The notes: generated by a model not told the origin, from the sequence alone. Counted from the first letter of the stretch, positions 24,880 through 34,097 are shown. The stretch: DNA of 64,000 nt from SpSt-333 sp964371615 (GCA_964371615.1 CAYJMS010000003.1:310001-374000); one strand, 5' to 3'. Numbers and translations: made by a program.

Positions 24880-25677
24880 CTAACGGTTGTCAATAATTCG
24901 TTCGATCGGAAGTTGGATAGAATCCGGAACGGCGGAGAGAAAATCGAAGCCGGTCATCGTTTCAATCCGGTCAATACTGACGCGAAACGACCTCCAATCG
25001 TCATATTTCCCGATATGGGAGTTGTCGTTCGGCATTTCTACCGCAATGGTGCGCGTCGAAGCAGTCACGCGCCGAAGATCGTTCTCTCCTGCATCGAGCA
25101 CGACGATCACCTTCCATGTCGCTTCGGGAATATTCACTCGCCCGCTGTCGAGAAATCCCACCGAACCGTATCCACCGGAGTAGATATACAGTTCCTTTTG
25201 TTGCTTTGCCAATTCGCGGCAATAGTTCTCCAACGCAGCCCATGGTCCCTGATTGTTGTTGGGCGCCTGCGGAATCATGTTGGTCATCAAAAACGTCATT
25301 GAATTGTCGCGTTGTGTCACCGTCCTGTCGGCGGAAGGACAGAGATGTCCACGGTCGTATCCGCTGCGGCGGTAACTGAAATGCTGCACGCGGTACCACG
25401 GCTCCGGAATAGTGCTGTCGGCGCGAAAATCATTTTTGCGGCGCACTTCACCAAGCCATGTACTGTCCAGATGCCACGCCGTCCAATTTGCCGTACCGTT
25501 GAAACGGTGATACGACAAAACATACTGCGGCTTGATCATCAGATAATTTGTCGTCAGCGAGGCGGAATGTGCGGCATTACTTGGATTTCCCAAAAGGAGA
25601 TGACGCTGCAGGGAGGTCGAATCGATCTGGGCGACGAGAGGAAAAGCAACGATCAAAAGAAGAAAATATCGTTTCAT
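24880..25677 (-). CDS. Secreted DNA/RNA non-specific endonuclease (NUC1, beta-beta-alpha metal)
   Basis: 265 residues from the ATG at 25677, which gives a clean signal peptide MKRYFLLLIVAFPLVAQ; longer in-frame extensions run into the upstream TauE gene. The catalytic motif is YDRGHLCPSADR (Asp108-Arg-Gly-His111), with His111 the general base. The metal-binding Asn follows in TNMIPQAPNNNQGPW (about 131-145), with the WAALENYCREL helix and YIYSGGYG strand after it. Family members degrade DNA and RNA outside the cytoplasm for nutrition or defence. It is the last gene of a run with thrB and the TauE-like transporter, 8 bases after the latter. No immunity gene is seen, consistent with an exported enzyme. 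Confidence 0.9.
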   Translation of the reverse strand: MKRYFLLLIVAFPLVAQIDSTSLQRHLLLGNPSNAAHSASLTTNYLMIKPQYVLSYHRFNGTANWTAWHLDSTWLGEVRRKNDFRADSTIPEPWYRVQHFSYRRSGYDRGHLCPSADRTVTQRDNSMTFLMTNMIPQAPNNNQGPWAALENYCRELAKQQKELYIYSGGYGSVGFLDSGRVNIPEATWKVIVVLDAGENDLRRVTASTRTIAVEMPNDNSHIGKYDDWRSFRVSIDRIETMTGFDFLSAVPDSIQLPIERIIDNR

Positions 25678-25685
25678 GGTTGTAA

Positions 25686-26459
25686 TCAGATCACCCCAGA
25701 TCCCAACGCAACAGCAATACCGAAAAGCAACACCCCGACAATCCGCTGGATGAAGGCCAGGGTAATTTTTTTCAACAGCAAATTTCCCGCATAGGCGCCG
25801 ATGAATGCCGAAACGACCGCCGCAGTAACTATCTCCCAATGCTGTATGCTGTCCGAAGAAAGAAACCGCGTTGAGTACATTGAGAGCCTTGTAAAGTCGA
25901 CAAAGCAGGCAATGACGACACCGGTAGCGAGAAACTCTTCTTTTGCCAATCCATACCGCAGTAAAAACGCGCTGCGCAACGCTCCCTGATGTCCCGACAA
26001 GCCGCCAAAGAAACCGCTCAGAAGACCGCCGAACGGCAGTGTGCCCGCAGGCGGAGTGAACGATTGCAGTCTCGGGAACATTTCCGCAAGCGCAAAATAG
26101 ATCATCAGTATCGCAATCACCAGTTTGATCGGCTGGATAAAGTAGATTGAATCGCCGATATGGTATTGAGCGATCGGTTCAAGATGTGTCAGCGAAAGAA
26201 GAGCCACTGCGCCGATAAACGCACCGGCAACAGACGGAACGCCGAATTGCAACACTACACGCCATCGGGCATGTGTGCCGAGCAGTCCGAGTTTAAAAAT
26301 GTTGTTGAGGAAATGGACGATGCCGGTGAGCGCAACGGCGATCTCGATGGGAAAAAAAAGTGCAAAGACCGGCATTAAAAGGGTGCCCAATCCGAATCCG
26401 GAAAAGAGTGTGATCAGCGATGCAGCAAAGGAAGCGGTAATGATAATCAGTATGTCCAA
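25686..26459 (-). CDS. TauE/SafE-family anion transporter
   Basis: A 257-residue membrane protein with about eight helices in two halves. The first half begins ASFAASLITLFSGFGLGTLLMPVF, the family's conserved gly-rich helix. A second copy-like segment GTLPFGGLLSGFFGGLSGHQGALRSAFLL shows the GxxxGFxxGxxGxxG pattern of TauE/SafE proteins. Members export sulfite, sulfoacetate or other C2/organic anions. No sulfur-metabolism gene is adjacent; it sits 16 bases after thrB and 8 before a secreted nuclease. The substrate is therefore open. Confidence 0.85.
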   Translation of the reverse strand: MDILIIITASFAASLITLFSGFGLGTLLMPVFALFFPIEIAVALTGIVHFLNNIFKLGLLGTHARWRVVLQFGVPSVAGAFIGAVALLSLTHLEPIAQYHIGDSIYFIQPIKLVIAILMIYFALAEMFPRLQSFTPPAGTLPFGGLLSGFFGGLSGHQGALRSAFLLRYGLAKEEFLATGVVIACFVDFTRLSMYSTRFLSSDSIQHWEIVTAAVVSAFIGAYAGNLLLKKITLAFIQRIVGVLLFGIAVALGSGVI

Positions 26460-26475
26460 TCGATAATATTCCCGT

Positions 26476-27369
26476 CTATAATAGGATAGTGATCCCGCGA
26501 TTCTCGATTGTCATGATCTCACCGGTTGCCGACTGGCCGTTTTTTGTGAACGCCTGCACCATCGCATCGGCGATACGCTGTTCATTTGTTACGGCAAACG
26601 CAAAGACCGTCGGTCCCGCCCCGCTGATATTGAACGAGAGCGCTCCGTTGTCGAGCGCCGCCCGCTCGACATCATCGAATCCGGGAATAAGCGTTGCGCG
26701 ATATTGTTCGTGCAGCGTATCGTGTGTGGCATATCGCAGCGCTTCCATGTCGCCGCTCATCAATGCTGCAACAAGCGAGGCAGCATTCTCGATATTCGTC
26801 ACCGCATCCTTTAACGGAATTTGCTGCGGAAGAATCTTCCGTGCCTGTTTCGTCTGCACTTGAAAATTCGGCGAGCAGGTAACAATAGAGAGAGGATGTT
26901 CAATCTTTACGCTCCGGCAATGCACGTTTTTTTGTGCATCGAAACAGTTTACCGTCAATCCGCCGAACAACGCCGCGGAGACATTATCCGGATGTCCCTC
27001 AATCGAAACGGCGATATTCAGCAATTCATCACGCGAAAGTCCTCCGCTCAATAGTTCATTAGCGAGAAAAACACCTCCCGCCACCGCCGCTCCGCTACCC
27101 CCCAGCCCGCCGCAGGCAGGAATCTCGTTATTGAGATGCAAACGCACTGCCGGCAGCTGTTTGCCGAGGTGCTGTGCCGTGTGCCGCATCGATGCGTACA
27201 CAAGATTCCTCTCGTTCGCTGCGATGTGATTTTTCCCGTTCCCCTCAACGATAATAACAGTCGACGACGCTTCTTCCACAGTGACGTGCAAATACCGGTT
27301 CAGTGCCAGTCCGAGCGTATCGAATCCGGGTCCGAGATTGGAGGTGGAACAGGAGATTGTAATTTTCAT
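26476..27369 (-). CDS. thrB: Homoserine kinase
   Basis: ThrB phosphorylates homoserine for threonine synthesis. It is a GHMP kinase of 297 residues from the ATG at 27369; an upstream in-frame start would add ten residues from spacer. The signature ATP loop is IPACGGLGGSGAAVAGG (about 84-100), preceded by the N-terminal STSNLGPGFDTLGLAL. The substrate-side IEGHPDNVSAALFGGLTV is at about 127-146, and FNISGAGPTVFAF is the C-terminal glycine loop. It follows thrC after 167 bases of low-complexity spacer, so it may have its own promoter. The next gene is a TauE-like transporter 16 bases on. Confidence 0.94.
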   Translation of the reverse strand: MKITISCSTSNLGPGFDTLGLALNRYLHVTVEEASSTVIIVEGNGKNHIAANERNLVYASMRHTAQHLGKQLPAVRLHLNNEIPACGGLGGSGAAVAGGVFLANELLSGGLSRDELLNIAVSIEGHPDNVSAALFGGLTVNCFDAQKNVHCRSVKIEHPLSIVTCSPNFQVQTKQARKILPQQIPLKDAVTNIENAASLVAALMSGDMEALRYATHDTLHEQYRATLIPGFDDVERAALDNGALSFNISGAGPTVFAFAVTNEQRIADAMVQAFTKNGQSATGEIMTIENRGITILL

Positions 27370-27536
27370 AGAATTCACCGCGAAGCCGCAATGGCGCAAA
27401 GAGGAAAGTTAAAAATTGTGGACAAATCTTTTAAAACCATGCTTCAACAGAGCGACATTGAAATTAATCGGAATTCCTAATTATTGAGTTCTTCTCTCCT
27501 CATATTCTCTTTGCGTCTTTGTGACTTTGCGGTGGT

Positions 27537-28820
27537 CTATAAAAACGACTCCATCGACTTTATGTCCGCTTCGATTTCATGCGGCGGATTTGCCATCGGT
27601 GTCTGCCGCTTCACATGGTAATCAACGATCACCTGCGGATCCTTCAGGATATTGCCGGTCAGGATGCCGACCACCGTTTCTTTCGGCTTGATCTCACCGG
27701 AGGCGACGAGTTTCTTCACGCCGGCTGCAGTAGCGCACGATGCCGGCTCAGCGCCGATTCCGGCGGAGTCGACATATGCCTTGGCTTCAAGGATCTCCTC
27801 ATCGGTCACCGTCTCTACGATGCCGTTTGTCCATTTTATTGAACGGACCGCTTTCGTATAATTTACCGGATCGCCGATCCTGATCGCCGTAGCAATCGTC
27901 TCCGCTTTTTCGGATTTCAGTCCTACGAAATTATTTTTATATGCTTTATAAAACGGACTCGCCCCTTCCGCCTGAATGACCGCAAAGCGCGGCATGCGGT
28001 CGATCAATCCGAGTTCGTATGCTTCGAACAATGCCTTGCCAAATGCGCTGGTGTTGCCGAGATTTCCCCCGGGAAAAACAAACCAATCGGGGACCTTCCA
28101 GTTCAATTGCATCAACGTTTCCCAGATGATCGTCTTTTGCCCCTCGAGACGGAACGGATTAATGGAATTTAACGGATAGGCAGATAGTTTTTCCTGCGCT
28201 TCTTTGATCAATCGCATGCAATCGTCAAAATCACCATTGACCACCAGCGTTTTTGTGCCATATGCCAGCGCCTGAGAAATTTTTCCGGCGGCGACATTTC
28301 CTTTCGGTATCAACACCAGTCCGGTCAGCTCCGCCTCGGACGCATAGGCGGCGAGGGATGCGGAAGTATTACCTGTCGATGCGCAAGTGACCGCCTTCTG
28401 TTTCAAATGTTTTGCCATGGTAATGGCAACGGTCATGCCGCGGTCCTTGAACGAACCGGTCGGATTCTCCCCTTCGTGCTTTAAGAAAAATTTGTCGTTC
28501 TTTAATCCAAGCCAGGCGGAGATTTTTTTGCTCCGATACAAACGCGTGTTTCCCTCCTGCTTGGAGACGATATAGTCGCTGTGAATATCCGGCAGCACGA
28601 GTTCCTTGAAATGCCACACGCCGCCGCTCGGCTGATCGTTGATCACGGATTTTTTTTTGAAAAAATATTCCTTCGAAATCTTATGCCGTGATTTGATCGC
28701 CTCGAAATCATGGATAACATCGAGCAGCTCCCCGTTGTCGGCGGTGAAACGGACTTCGTCCAGCGGATATTCTTTTCCGGTGGAAATGCTTTTTAATATG
28801 GAGACAGAATCAGCAGGCAT
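27537..28820 (-). CDS. thrC: Threonine synthase
   Basis: PLP-dependent enzyme converting O-phosphohomoserine to threonine, 427 residues. The PLP-lysine is Lys125 in ENPTGSFKDRGM. The phosphate-binding loop is FPGGNLGNTSAFGKAL (about 249-264) and CASTGNTSASLAAYA (about 142-156) holds the cofactor. The N-terminal 70 residues form the plant/archaeal-like extra domain. Its ATG lies within the end of the rof-like gene (11-base overlap), so translation is probably coupled. thrC, the rof-like gene and lysC are packed together with overlaps, making a threonine branch unit with thrB downstream. Confidence 0.94.
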   Translation of the reverse strand: MPADSVSILKSISTGKEYPLDEVRFTADNGELLDVIHDFEAIKSRHKISKEYFFKKKSVINDQPSGGVWHFKELVLPDIHSDYIVSKQEGNTRLYRSKKISAWLGLKNDKFFLKHEGENPTGSFKDRGMTVAITMAKHLKQKAVTCASTGNTSASLAAYASEAELTGLVLIPKGNVAAGKISQALAYGTKTLVVNGDFDDCMRLIKEAQEKLSAYPLNSINPFRLEGQKTIIWETLMQLNWKVPDWFVFPGGNLGNTSAFGKALFEAYELGLIDRMPRFAVIQAEGASPFYKAYKNNFVGLKSEKAETIATAIRIGDPVNYTKAVRSIKWTNGIVETVTDEEILEAKAYVDSAGIGAEPASCATAAGVKKLVASGEIKPKETVVGILTGNILKDPQVIVDYHVKRQTPMANPPHEIEADIKSMESFL

Positions 28821-29061
28821 ATGTTAATGGTGTTCCGTTAACGGAAACGATATGATCCAGCCGGATTACCGTACCGCTATCGAGTGTGAGAAATTCTGCA
28901 GCATCCTTCGCGTAGAGATCCGTTATGATCCCCTCGGTCGTCCGCTCTGTGTCGCCGTCTCTGTACACGATAGCGCAGCGCGTTTTCTTTACCGAGAACG
29001 CCTCCAGTTGGTCGTAGTATGAACAACCGATGGATCGATAGGTATCGTGTTTTTCTGTCAT
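28810..29061 (-). CDS. Rof-like (Rho-binding antiterminator family) small protein
   Basis: An 83-residue protein. The pattern YRSIGCSYYDQLEAFSVKK at the N-terminus, a central G-x-x-TDL (GIITDLYAKDAAEFLTL) and IRLDHIVSVNG at the end match the Rof/YaeO family (YxxIxCxxYDxLE ... LRLDxIxSF). These fold as small Sm-like barrels. In E. coli, Rof binds Rho and reduces termination. I recognise the match by eye only, and residues that contact Rho have not been checked. It overlaps lysC by four bases (ATGA) and thrC by eleven. A role in regulating this operon is a tempting inference that the sequence alone does not prove. Confidence 0.7.
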   Translation of the reverse strand: MTEKHDTYRSIGCSYYDQLEAFSVKKTRCAIVYRDGDTERTTEGIITDLYAKDAAEFLTLDSGTVIRLDHIVSVNGTPLTYAC

Positions 29062-30452
29062 GACGTATAAAATGCATTATGAACCGACCGGACCGCATTG
29101 TGTGCGTCGCTCTGCTCGACAACAAACGAGATATTCAGTTCGGACGATCCCTGTGCGATGGCGATGATGTTGACATCCGCTTTTGCGACAGCGTCGAATG
29201 TCTTCCCCGCGATTCCTTTGGAGCCGATCATCCCCTCTCCCACAACCGCAACAATCGAAACCGGCTGGCGGACAGACACATCATCAATAATTTTTTTTGC
29301 AATATCAATACTGAATTCCTCCCGCAGCGCTTTCACCCCCGCGACACTGTCTTTTTGCGGCACAATAAAGCAAACATTGTGCTCCGACGATGCCTGGGAT
29401 ATCATCATAACGTTCACTTCAGCCCGGGCGAGCGAGGTGAAGATACGGGCGGAAACACCGGGAACGCCGATCATTCCGTTTCCCTCAATGGTGATAATTG
29501 CCAGCCCGTCGATGGAGGTGACCGTCTTTGCCGAATGCTTTTGCTTCTGTGAAGCAGCGGAGATCAGCGTGCCGGGATGCGTTGGATTGAACGTATTCTT
29601 GATCCTGATCGGTATCTTTTGTTCGATCGCCGGCACCATCGTTTTCGGATGGATCACCTTTGCGCCGAAATAACTCATTTCTGCCGCTTCGCGGTACGAA
29701 ATTTCGGTGAGCACCTGCGCCGTTTTCACGATGCGCGGATCGGCGGTCATCACACCGTCCACATCGGTCCAGATCCATATTTCCTTGCTCCGCACTGCGG
29801 CGCCGACAATCGATCCCGTATAATCCGATCCGCTCCGGCCGATGGTGGTGGTGATGCCGTCTTCCGTTGAAGCGATGAATCCTGTCACCACGGGAACGAT
29901 CCCTTTGTTCACCAATGGTTCCAGCGCCGATCGTGTGGCCGGATTGGAATGTTTGAAATCGACCGCCGCCTCGCCGTAATTGTCATCCGTACGGATCAGT
30001 GTGCGTCCATCGATGAATTGAGAGGGAATTGTGTGTTCTTGAAAGATTGCCGCAATCTGCCGGCACGACAGTATCTCGCCGAACGAAGCGATCGCATCCA
30101 ACGAGCGGGGAGAAAGTTCTTTCAACAATCCTATGCCGTGGAACAACTGTTCGAGTTCGTCGAACGATGATTGCTGTTCCTGAATGAGGGCGGCGCGGCG
30201 TTTGGCATCCGTGACCAGTTCATGGGCAACATCGAGATGTTTCTTGCGCAATGCGGAGACAGCGTTATGCACCTCTCCTGTTTTTCGTTCGACCGCTTTA
30301 TACGCCGTCTCCAACAGCGCATTGGTCACTCCGCTCATCGCCGAAGCGACGACAATCGGTTGTTCGCCAATGAATTGTCGAACGATCGCAACGACCTCTT
30401 TCAACCGCAGTATATCTCCGACGGATGTTCCGCCGAATTTCATGGTCAGCAT
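29058..30452 (-). CDS. lysC: Aspartate kinase, monofunctional, with two ACT domains
   Basis: LysC phosphorylates aspartate, the first step toward lysine, threonine, methionine and isoleucine. The 464-residue protein has the kinase domain KFGGTSVGD (4-12), TTIGRSGSDYTGSIVGAA (about 206-223), WTDVDGVMTADPRIV and EMSYFGAKVIHPKTM. Two C-terminal ACT domains follow (about 315-380 and 395-460: ITIEGNGMIGVPGVSARIF and VAVVGEGMIGSKGIAGKTF), which normally bind Lys or Thr for feedback control. Homoserine dehydrogenase is not fused, and neither hom nor asd is seen in the window. It begins 3 bases after the aldo/keto reductase stop and overlaps the rof-like gene. Confidence 0.95.
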   Translation of the reverse strand: MLTMKFGGTSVGDILRLKEVVAIVRQFIGEQPIVVASAMSGVTNALLETAYKAVERKTGEVHNAVSALRKKHLDVAHELVTDAKRRAALIQEQQSSFDELEQLFHGIGLLKELSPRSLDAIASFGEILSCRQIAAIFQEHTIPSQFIDGRTLIRTDDNYGEAAVDFKHSNPATRSALEPLVNKGIVPVVTGFIASTEDGITTTIGRSGSDYTGSIVGAAVRSKEIWIWTDVDGVMTADPRIVKTAQVLTEISYREAAEMSYFGAKVIHPKTMVPAIEQKIPIRIKNTFNPTHPGTLISAASQKQKHSAKTVTSIDGLAIITIEGNGMIGVPGVSARIFTSLARAEVNVMMISQASSEHNVCFIVPQKDSVAGVKALREEFSIDIAKKIIDDVSVRQPVSIVAVVGEGMIGSKGIAGKTFDAVAKADVNIIAIAQGSSELNISFVVEQSDAHNAVRSVHNAFYTS

Positions 30453-30455
30453 ATT

Positions 30456-31445
30456 CTATCCCTGATTTTCCATGAGTGCGACAATGTCGCTGAAGCGTTC
30501 ACGGTACAGATCGAAGAATGTCTGTTTTTCCTTCTCGGATAAATTGACAATAGCGCTGTTCATCACCGCCTGTTCGGGCGTTTTAATTCCCGGAATAATC
30601 GTCGAGATGCCCGTCGTGCCGGCGCAAAAACTCATTGCCAGTGTCGTCTTCGTGATGTTCCGTTCGTGCGCCATCTTCCAGACATCATCCAGCGCGGTGA
30701 GTGTTCGATCGAGAATTTCCTCTGTTAACCGAAATGAACGATGATCGTTGGCAGAGAACGTAGTTTTTCGCGTAAACTTTCCGGTCAACAGACCGAATTG
30801 CAGCGGCATGCGGGCGATTACTCCGTATCCGTTCCTCGCCGCATTAGTGATAACGCTGAGTGCGCGTTGATTGATGACATTAAAAACCAACTGAAATCCG
30901 TCTGCCAGATTTCGGGAGATCAAAAACTCCGATTCGGCTTCGGGTTTAAAAGTGTTGAGTGACAATCCCCAGTAACGGATCTTTCCCTCTTTCTTCAATT
31001 GCTCCATCGCTTCGATGCATTCTCCCTGTTCAAAATGCGGCATGCGGGCGGAGTGGAGCTGATAATAATCGATAGTAGTGCGGCGCAATCGTTTTAGACT
31101 CATGTCGCACGCGGCGAGTATATGCTTCTTGCTGTAATCCAGCGCGATCGTATTATCCGGCATCGCACGGTGTCCCACCTTTGTCGCAATGACGACCTCC
31201 GGACTGTTCCCGAACACCTCTCCGATCAGATCTTCGGAATGTCCCAGTCCGTAGAAATCCGCCGTGTCAAAGAAATTTATGCCGAGTTCTTTTGATTTCA
31301 GCAGCGCCTTTTTCGATGTCGCGTCGTCCACCTCTCCCCAGCCGATCGGCGTAGTACCGACCATAGCCGGTCCGCCGATGCCCCATGCGCCGAAACCGAC
31401 AACACTGACATTGAGATCTGTTTTTCCAAATCGCCGGTATTCCAT
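30456..31445 (-). CDS. Aldo/keto reductase
   Basis: A 329-residue NADPH-dependent (beta/alpha)8 oxidoreductase with the complete catalytic tetrad: Asp60 and Tyr65 in NFFDTADFYG, Lys89 in VVIATKVGH and His131 in DYYQLHSARMP. The cofactor-binding segment MPLQFGLLTGKF and the C-terminal ISTIIPGIKTPEQAVMN fit the AKR family. The physiological substrate is unknown. It overlaps the leuB stop by one base, so it is part of the leucine/threonine operon, but no step of those pathways obviously needs it. Confidence 0.9.
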   Translation of the reverse strand: MEYRRFGKTDLNVSVVGFGAWGIGGPAMVGTTPIGWGEVDDATSKKALLKSKELGINFFDTADFYGLGHSEDLIGEVFGNSPEVVIATKVGHRAMPDNTIALDYSKKHILAACDMSLKRLRRTTIDYYQLHSARMPHFEQGECIEAMEQLKKEGKIRYWGLSLNTFKPEAESEFLISRNLADGFQLVFNVINQRALSVITNAARNGYGVIARMPLQFGLLTGKFTRKTTFSANDHRSFRLTEEILDRTLTALDDVWKMAHERNITKTTLAMSFCAGTTGISTIIPGIKTPEQAVMNSAIVNLSEKEKQTFFDLYRERFSDIVALMENQG

Positions 31446-32512
31446 TAGAGTGCTTTCATTATTTTTTCCGTCATTTCCCGCGTGCCGAGCAGCGTTGTCC
31501 CCTTGGTGTAGATATCACCGGTGCGGAATCCGCCGGATAAGACGCTTTCAATTGCGTGTTCGATCGCATCCGATGCGTCACCGAGATCAAACGAATACTT
31601 CAGCATCATCGCTACCGAAGCAATGGTAGCAATAGGGTTGGCCTTGTTCTGACCGGCAATATCGGGCGCGCTGCCGTGTACCGGCTCGTACAATGCCACA
31701 CTGCCGCCGAGACTGGCCGAGGCGAGCATGCCGATCGATCCGGTCAGCATCGCTGCCTCGTCGCTCAGGATGTCGCCGAACATATTCTCGGTAACAATGA
31801 CGTCGAACTGTTTCGGATTACGGATCAGTTGCATAGCGCAGTTGTCCACGTACATGTGCGATAATTCGATATCGGGATATTTTTTCCCGACTTCAATAAT
31901 TACCCTACGCCATAATTGGGATGTTTCGAGGATGTTCGCTTTATCAACGGAGCACAATTTCTTTTTTCGTTTCCGGGCGATCCCGAATGCGGATTCGGCG
32001 ATGCGGCGCACTTCGGATTCGGAATAGATCATCGTATTGAATCCGACCTCTTCGCCGTTCCGTTGTTCAAAACCGCTCGGCTTTCCGAAATACAATCCAC
32101 CGGTCAACTCCCGCACCACCACGATATCGACGCCGTGGACGATTTCCTTTTTTAGGCTCGATGCATCGGCAAGAGCGGAATAGATTTTTGCAGGACGGAT
32201 GTTCGCATAGAGTCCCAGCTCTTTGCGGAGTCCGAGCAATGCGCGTTCGGGTTTTAAGTGCTGCGGATTAGAATCCCATTTCGGTCCGCCGACTGCGCCG
32301 AGAAGCACAGCATCGCTTTCTTTGCATAATTTCAGCGTCTCGTCGGGAAGAGGAACACCCGCTGCATCCAGCGCGGCACCTCCCGCCAGAGCGTGACGAT
32401 ATTCAAATGTGTGACCGAACTTTTTTGAGATTGCACCAAGCACTTCCAGTGCGCCGGAGACCACTTCTTGTCCGATGCCGTCACCGGGAATCACTGTAAT
32501 AGATTTCTTCAT
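31445..32512 (-). CDS. leuB: 3-Isopropylmalate dehydrogenase
   Basis: LeuB oxidises and decarboxylates 3-isopropylmalate using NAD+ (third leucine-specific step); related enzymes also use citramalate-derived methylmalate. The 355-residue protein shows PGDGIGQEV (9-17), AVGGPKWD, RALLGLRKELGLYANIRP (substrate arginines), VRELTGGLYFGKP, and the metal site in VTENMFGDILSDEAAML. PVHGSAPDIAGQNKANP is the NAD loop. Because cimA is in the same cluster, LeuBCD here may serve both leucine and the citramalate route to isoleucine. It is followed with one-base overlap by the aldo/keto reductase. Confidence 0.96.
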   Translation of the reverse strand: MKKSITVIPGDGIGQEVVSGALEVLGAISKKFGHTFEYRHALAGGAALDAAGVPLPDETLKLCKESDAVLLGAVGGPKWDSNPQHLKPERALLGLRKELGLYANIRPAKIYSALADASSLKKEIVHGVDIVVVRELTGGLYFGKPSGFEQRNGEEVGFNTMIYSESEVRRIAESAFGIARKRKKKLCSVDKANILETSQLWRRVIIEVGKKYPDIELSHMYVDNCAMQLIRNPKQFDVIVTENMFGDILSDEAAMLTGSIGMLASASLGGSVALYEPVHGSAPDIAGQNKANPIATIASVAMMLKYSFDLGDASDAIEHAIESVLSGGFRTGDIYTKGTTLLGTREMTEKIMKAL

Positions 32513-32576
32513 AATTTATACATCGGTTCATTGTTCCATTGAATCAATGATCCGATGGGACAATGATTCAATTTCA

Positions 32577-33401
32577 TTAATGTTTGTTAATTAATTCCGA
32601 CAACTCTCTCGACCTGATTGTCGCCGTCGCCACTGCATCGATCAGCATGGATCGAAGTCCGTGCGATTCCAGTTCGTGGATTGCGTTGATGGTCGTTCCC
32701 CCCGGTGTCGTCACCTGATCGCGTAATATAGCCGGATGCACATTCGATTCCTTCACCAGTTTTGCCGAACCCAGTACGGTTTGAATGGCAAGCTTGGAGG
32801 AAATGTCTCTCGGCAAGCCCATCTTCACCCCGCCGTCGATCAGCGCTTCGATGACCATGTAAATATAGGCGGGACCGCTGCCGCTGAGACCCGTGACTGC
32901 ATCGAGGTGCTGTTCACCGACAACAACCACATCGCCGACCGCTTCGAAAATCTTGATGGCGATATCGTGCTGTTTCTCGTGAACATGTTTTCCAAAAGAG
33001 ACTGCCGTTGAACCCAGGCCGACAGTGGAGGCAATATTCGGCATGCTTCGGACGATCGGGATGTTCTTTCCGACAATCTTCTCCATCGATCCGGTCGTCA
33101 CGCCGGCGGCGATGGAGATGATGAACTGATCTTTGTGCAATACACCGTGCAATTCCTCGAGCACCGTGCGGATCACCGATGCTTTTACGCAGAGAATGAC
33201 GATATCGGCATGCTTTGCCGCTTCTTTATTGCTTTCCGTGATGTTGATGCCGAAATCGGTTTTGAGTTTTTGAATCTTCTCCAAACGTGGGGCGCTGGCA
33301 TAGATATTTTTGGCGCTTGCCAGCTGCGCATTCAGGATTCCGCGGATGAGCGATGTACCCATGTTTCCCGCACCGATGATTGCGATGGATTTATTCAGCA
33401 T
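32577..33401 (-). CDS. proC: Pyrroline-5-carboxylate reductase
   Basis: ProC reduces pyrroline-5-carboxylate to proline with NAD(P)H. The 274-residue protein begins with the Rossmann loop IAIIGAGNMGTSLIRGIL (5-22). It carries ILCVKASVIRTVL, IAAGVTTGSM, VRSMPNIASTVGLGSTAV, and the C-terminal signature TGLSGSGPAYIYMVIEAL...VTTPGGTTINAIHEL. Neighbours on both sides are leucine genes (leuD upstream, leuB downstream), so proline synthesis is embedded in the branched-chain cluster. proA and proB are not in the window. Confidence 0.95.
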   Translation of the reverse strand: MLNKSIAIIGAGNMGTSLIRGILNAQLASAKNIYASAPRLEKIQKLKTDFGINITESNKEAAKHADIVILCVKASVIRTVLEELHGVLHKDQFIISIAAGVTTGSMEKIVGKNIPIVRSMPNIASTVGLGSTAVSFGKHVHEKQHDIAIKIFEAVGDVVVVGEQHLDAVTGLSGSGPAYIYMVIEALIDGGVKMGLPRDISSKLAIQTVLGSAKLVKESNVHPAILRDQVTTPGGTTINAIHELESHGLRSMLIDAVATATIRSRELSELINKH

Positions 33402-33458
33402 AGAAAAATTCCCTTCAATGTCCCGCGAAGCCGCAACGATTGATTGTCGCGACAGATA

Positions 33459-34025
33459 TTATTTTTTTGCCAGCATGCCGGATTGGCGTGCGTATTCGAA
33501 AATTCCTCCGGCGCGGAGAATATGCTCCACATCTCCAAGCGTATTGAGTGTATATGCCTTCTGCTGTGTCAGATTCTTCAGTACACCGCCGGTGGTGTCG
33601 AGTTCGAGATCGTCCCCCGTTCGAATTTCCTGAGCGAGGTGCTGCGATGTTTCAAACGGAGCGACAAAGGCGCCGTCGATAGCGTTACGGTAAAAAATCC
33701 GGGCATAACTTTCCGCGACCACCGCTTCGATCCCCGCAATCTGCAGAGCAAACGGAGCGTGTTCGCGCGACGACCCGCAGCCGAAATTCTTTCCGCCGAT
33801 GATGATCGTATAGTCGCTCTGCCACGCTCCTTCCTTAATGAAGGGAATATTTCCCTGCGGCAATCCGGATTGTGCGATCGGCACGCCAGAAAGTGCAAAC
33901 GTACCGTAGTTTTTCTTCTCTTCGGGATCGTCCAGTTTATACACCAGATGCGCCGCCGGAATTATCTGGTCGGTGTCGATATCGTTTCCCAGAACGAATG
34001 CCTTGCCATTGATGAGTGCTTTCAT
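33459..34025 (-). CDS. leuD: 3-Isopropylmalate dehydratase small subunit
   Basis: LeuD forms the swivelling domain of isopropylmalate isomerase with LeuC. The 188-residue protein shows LGNDIDTDQIIPA (12-24) and GGKNFGCGSSREHAPFAL (about 72-89), the active-site loop of aconitase-type small subunits. It is of the compact type (about 165-190 residues). It is separated from leuC by panD and by a T-tailed terminator-like hairpin at 34038-34081, which could lower its expression relative to leuC unless read-through is regulated. Confidence 0.95.
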   Translation of the reverse strand: MKALINGKAFVLGNDIDTDQIIPAAHLVYKLDDPEEKKNYGTFALSGVPIAQSGLPQGNIPFIKEGAWQSDYTIIIGGKNFGCGSSREHAPFALQIAGIEAVVAESYARIFYRNAIDGAFVAPFETSQHLAQEIRTGDDLELDTTGGVLKNLTQQKAYTLNTLGDVEHILRAGGIFEYARQSGMLAKK

Positions 34026-34037
34026 ACTTCTCCTGAA

Positions 34038-34081
34038 AAAATAAAAAAACCTTCAGAGCAATCATCCACTCCGAAGGTTTG
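34038..34081 (-). terminator. Terminator-like hairpin between panD and leuD
   Basis: Leftward, AAACCTTC/GAAGGTTT arms (34048-34055 and 34074-34081), extended by GAG/CTC after one mismatch, enclose a 10-12-base loop. They are followed by TTTTTTTATTTTTTC. It sits 16 bases after the panD stop and 12 before the leuD start, inside an otherwise continuous operon, so it could act as a partial terminator. Confidence 0.7.
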
Positions 34082-34097
34082 CGATGATGGAACGCTC

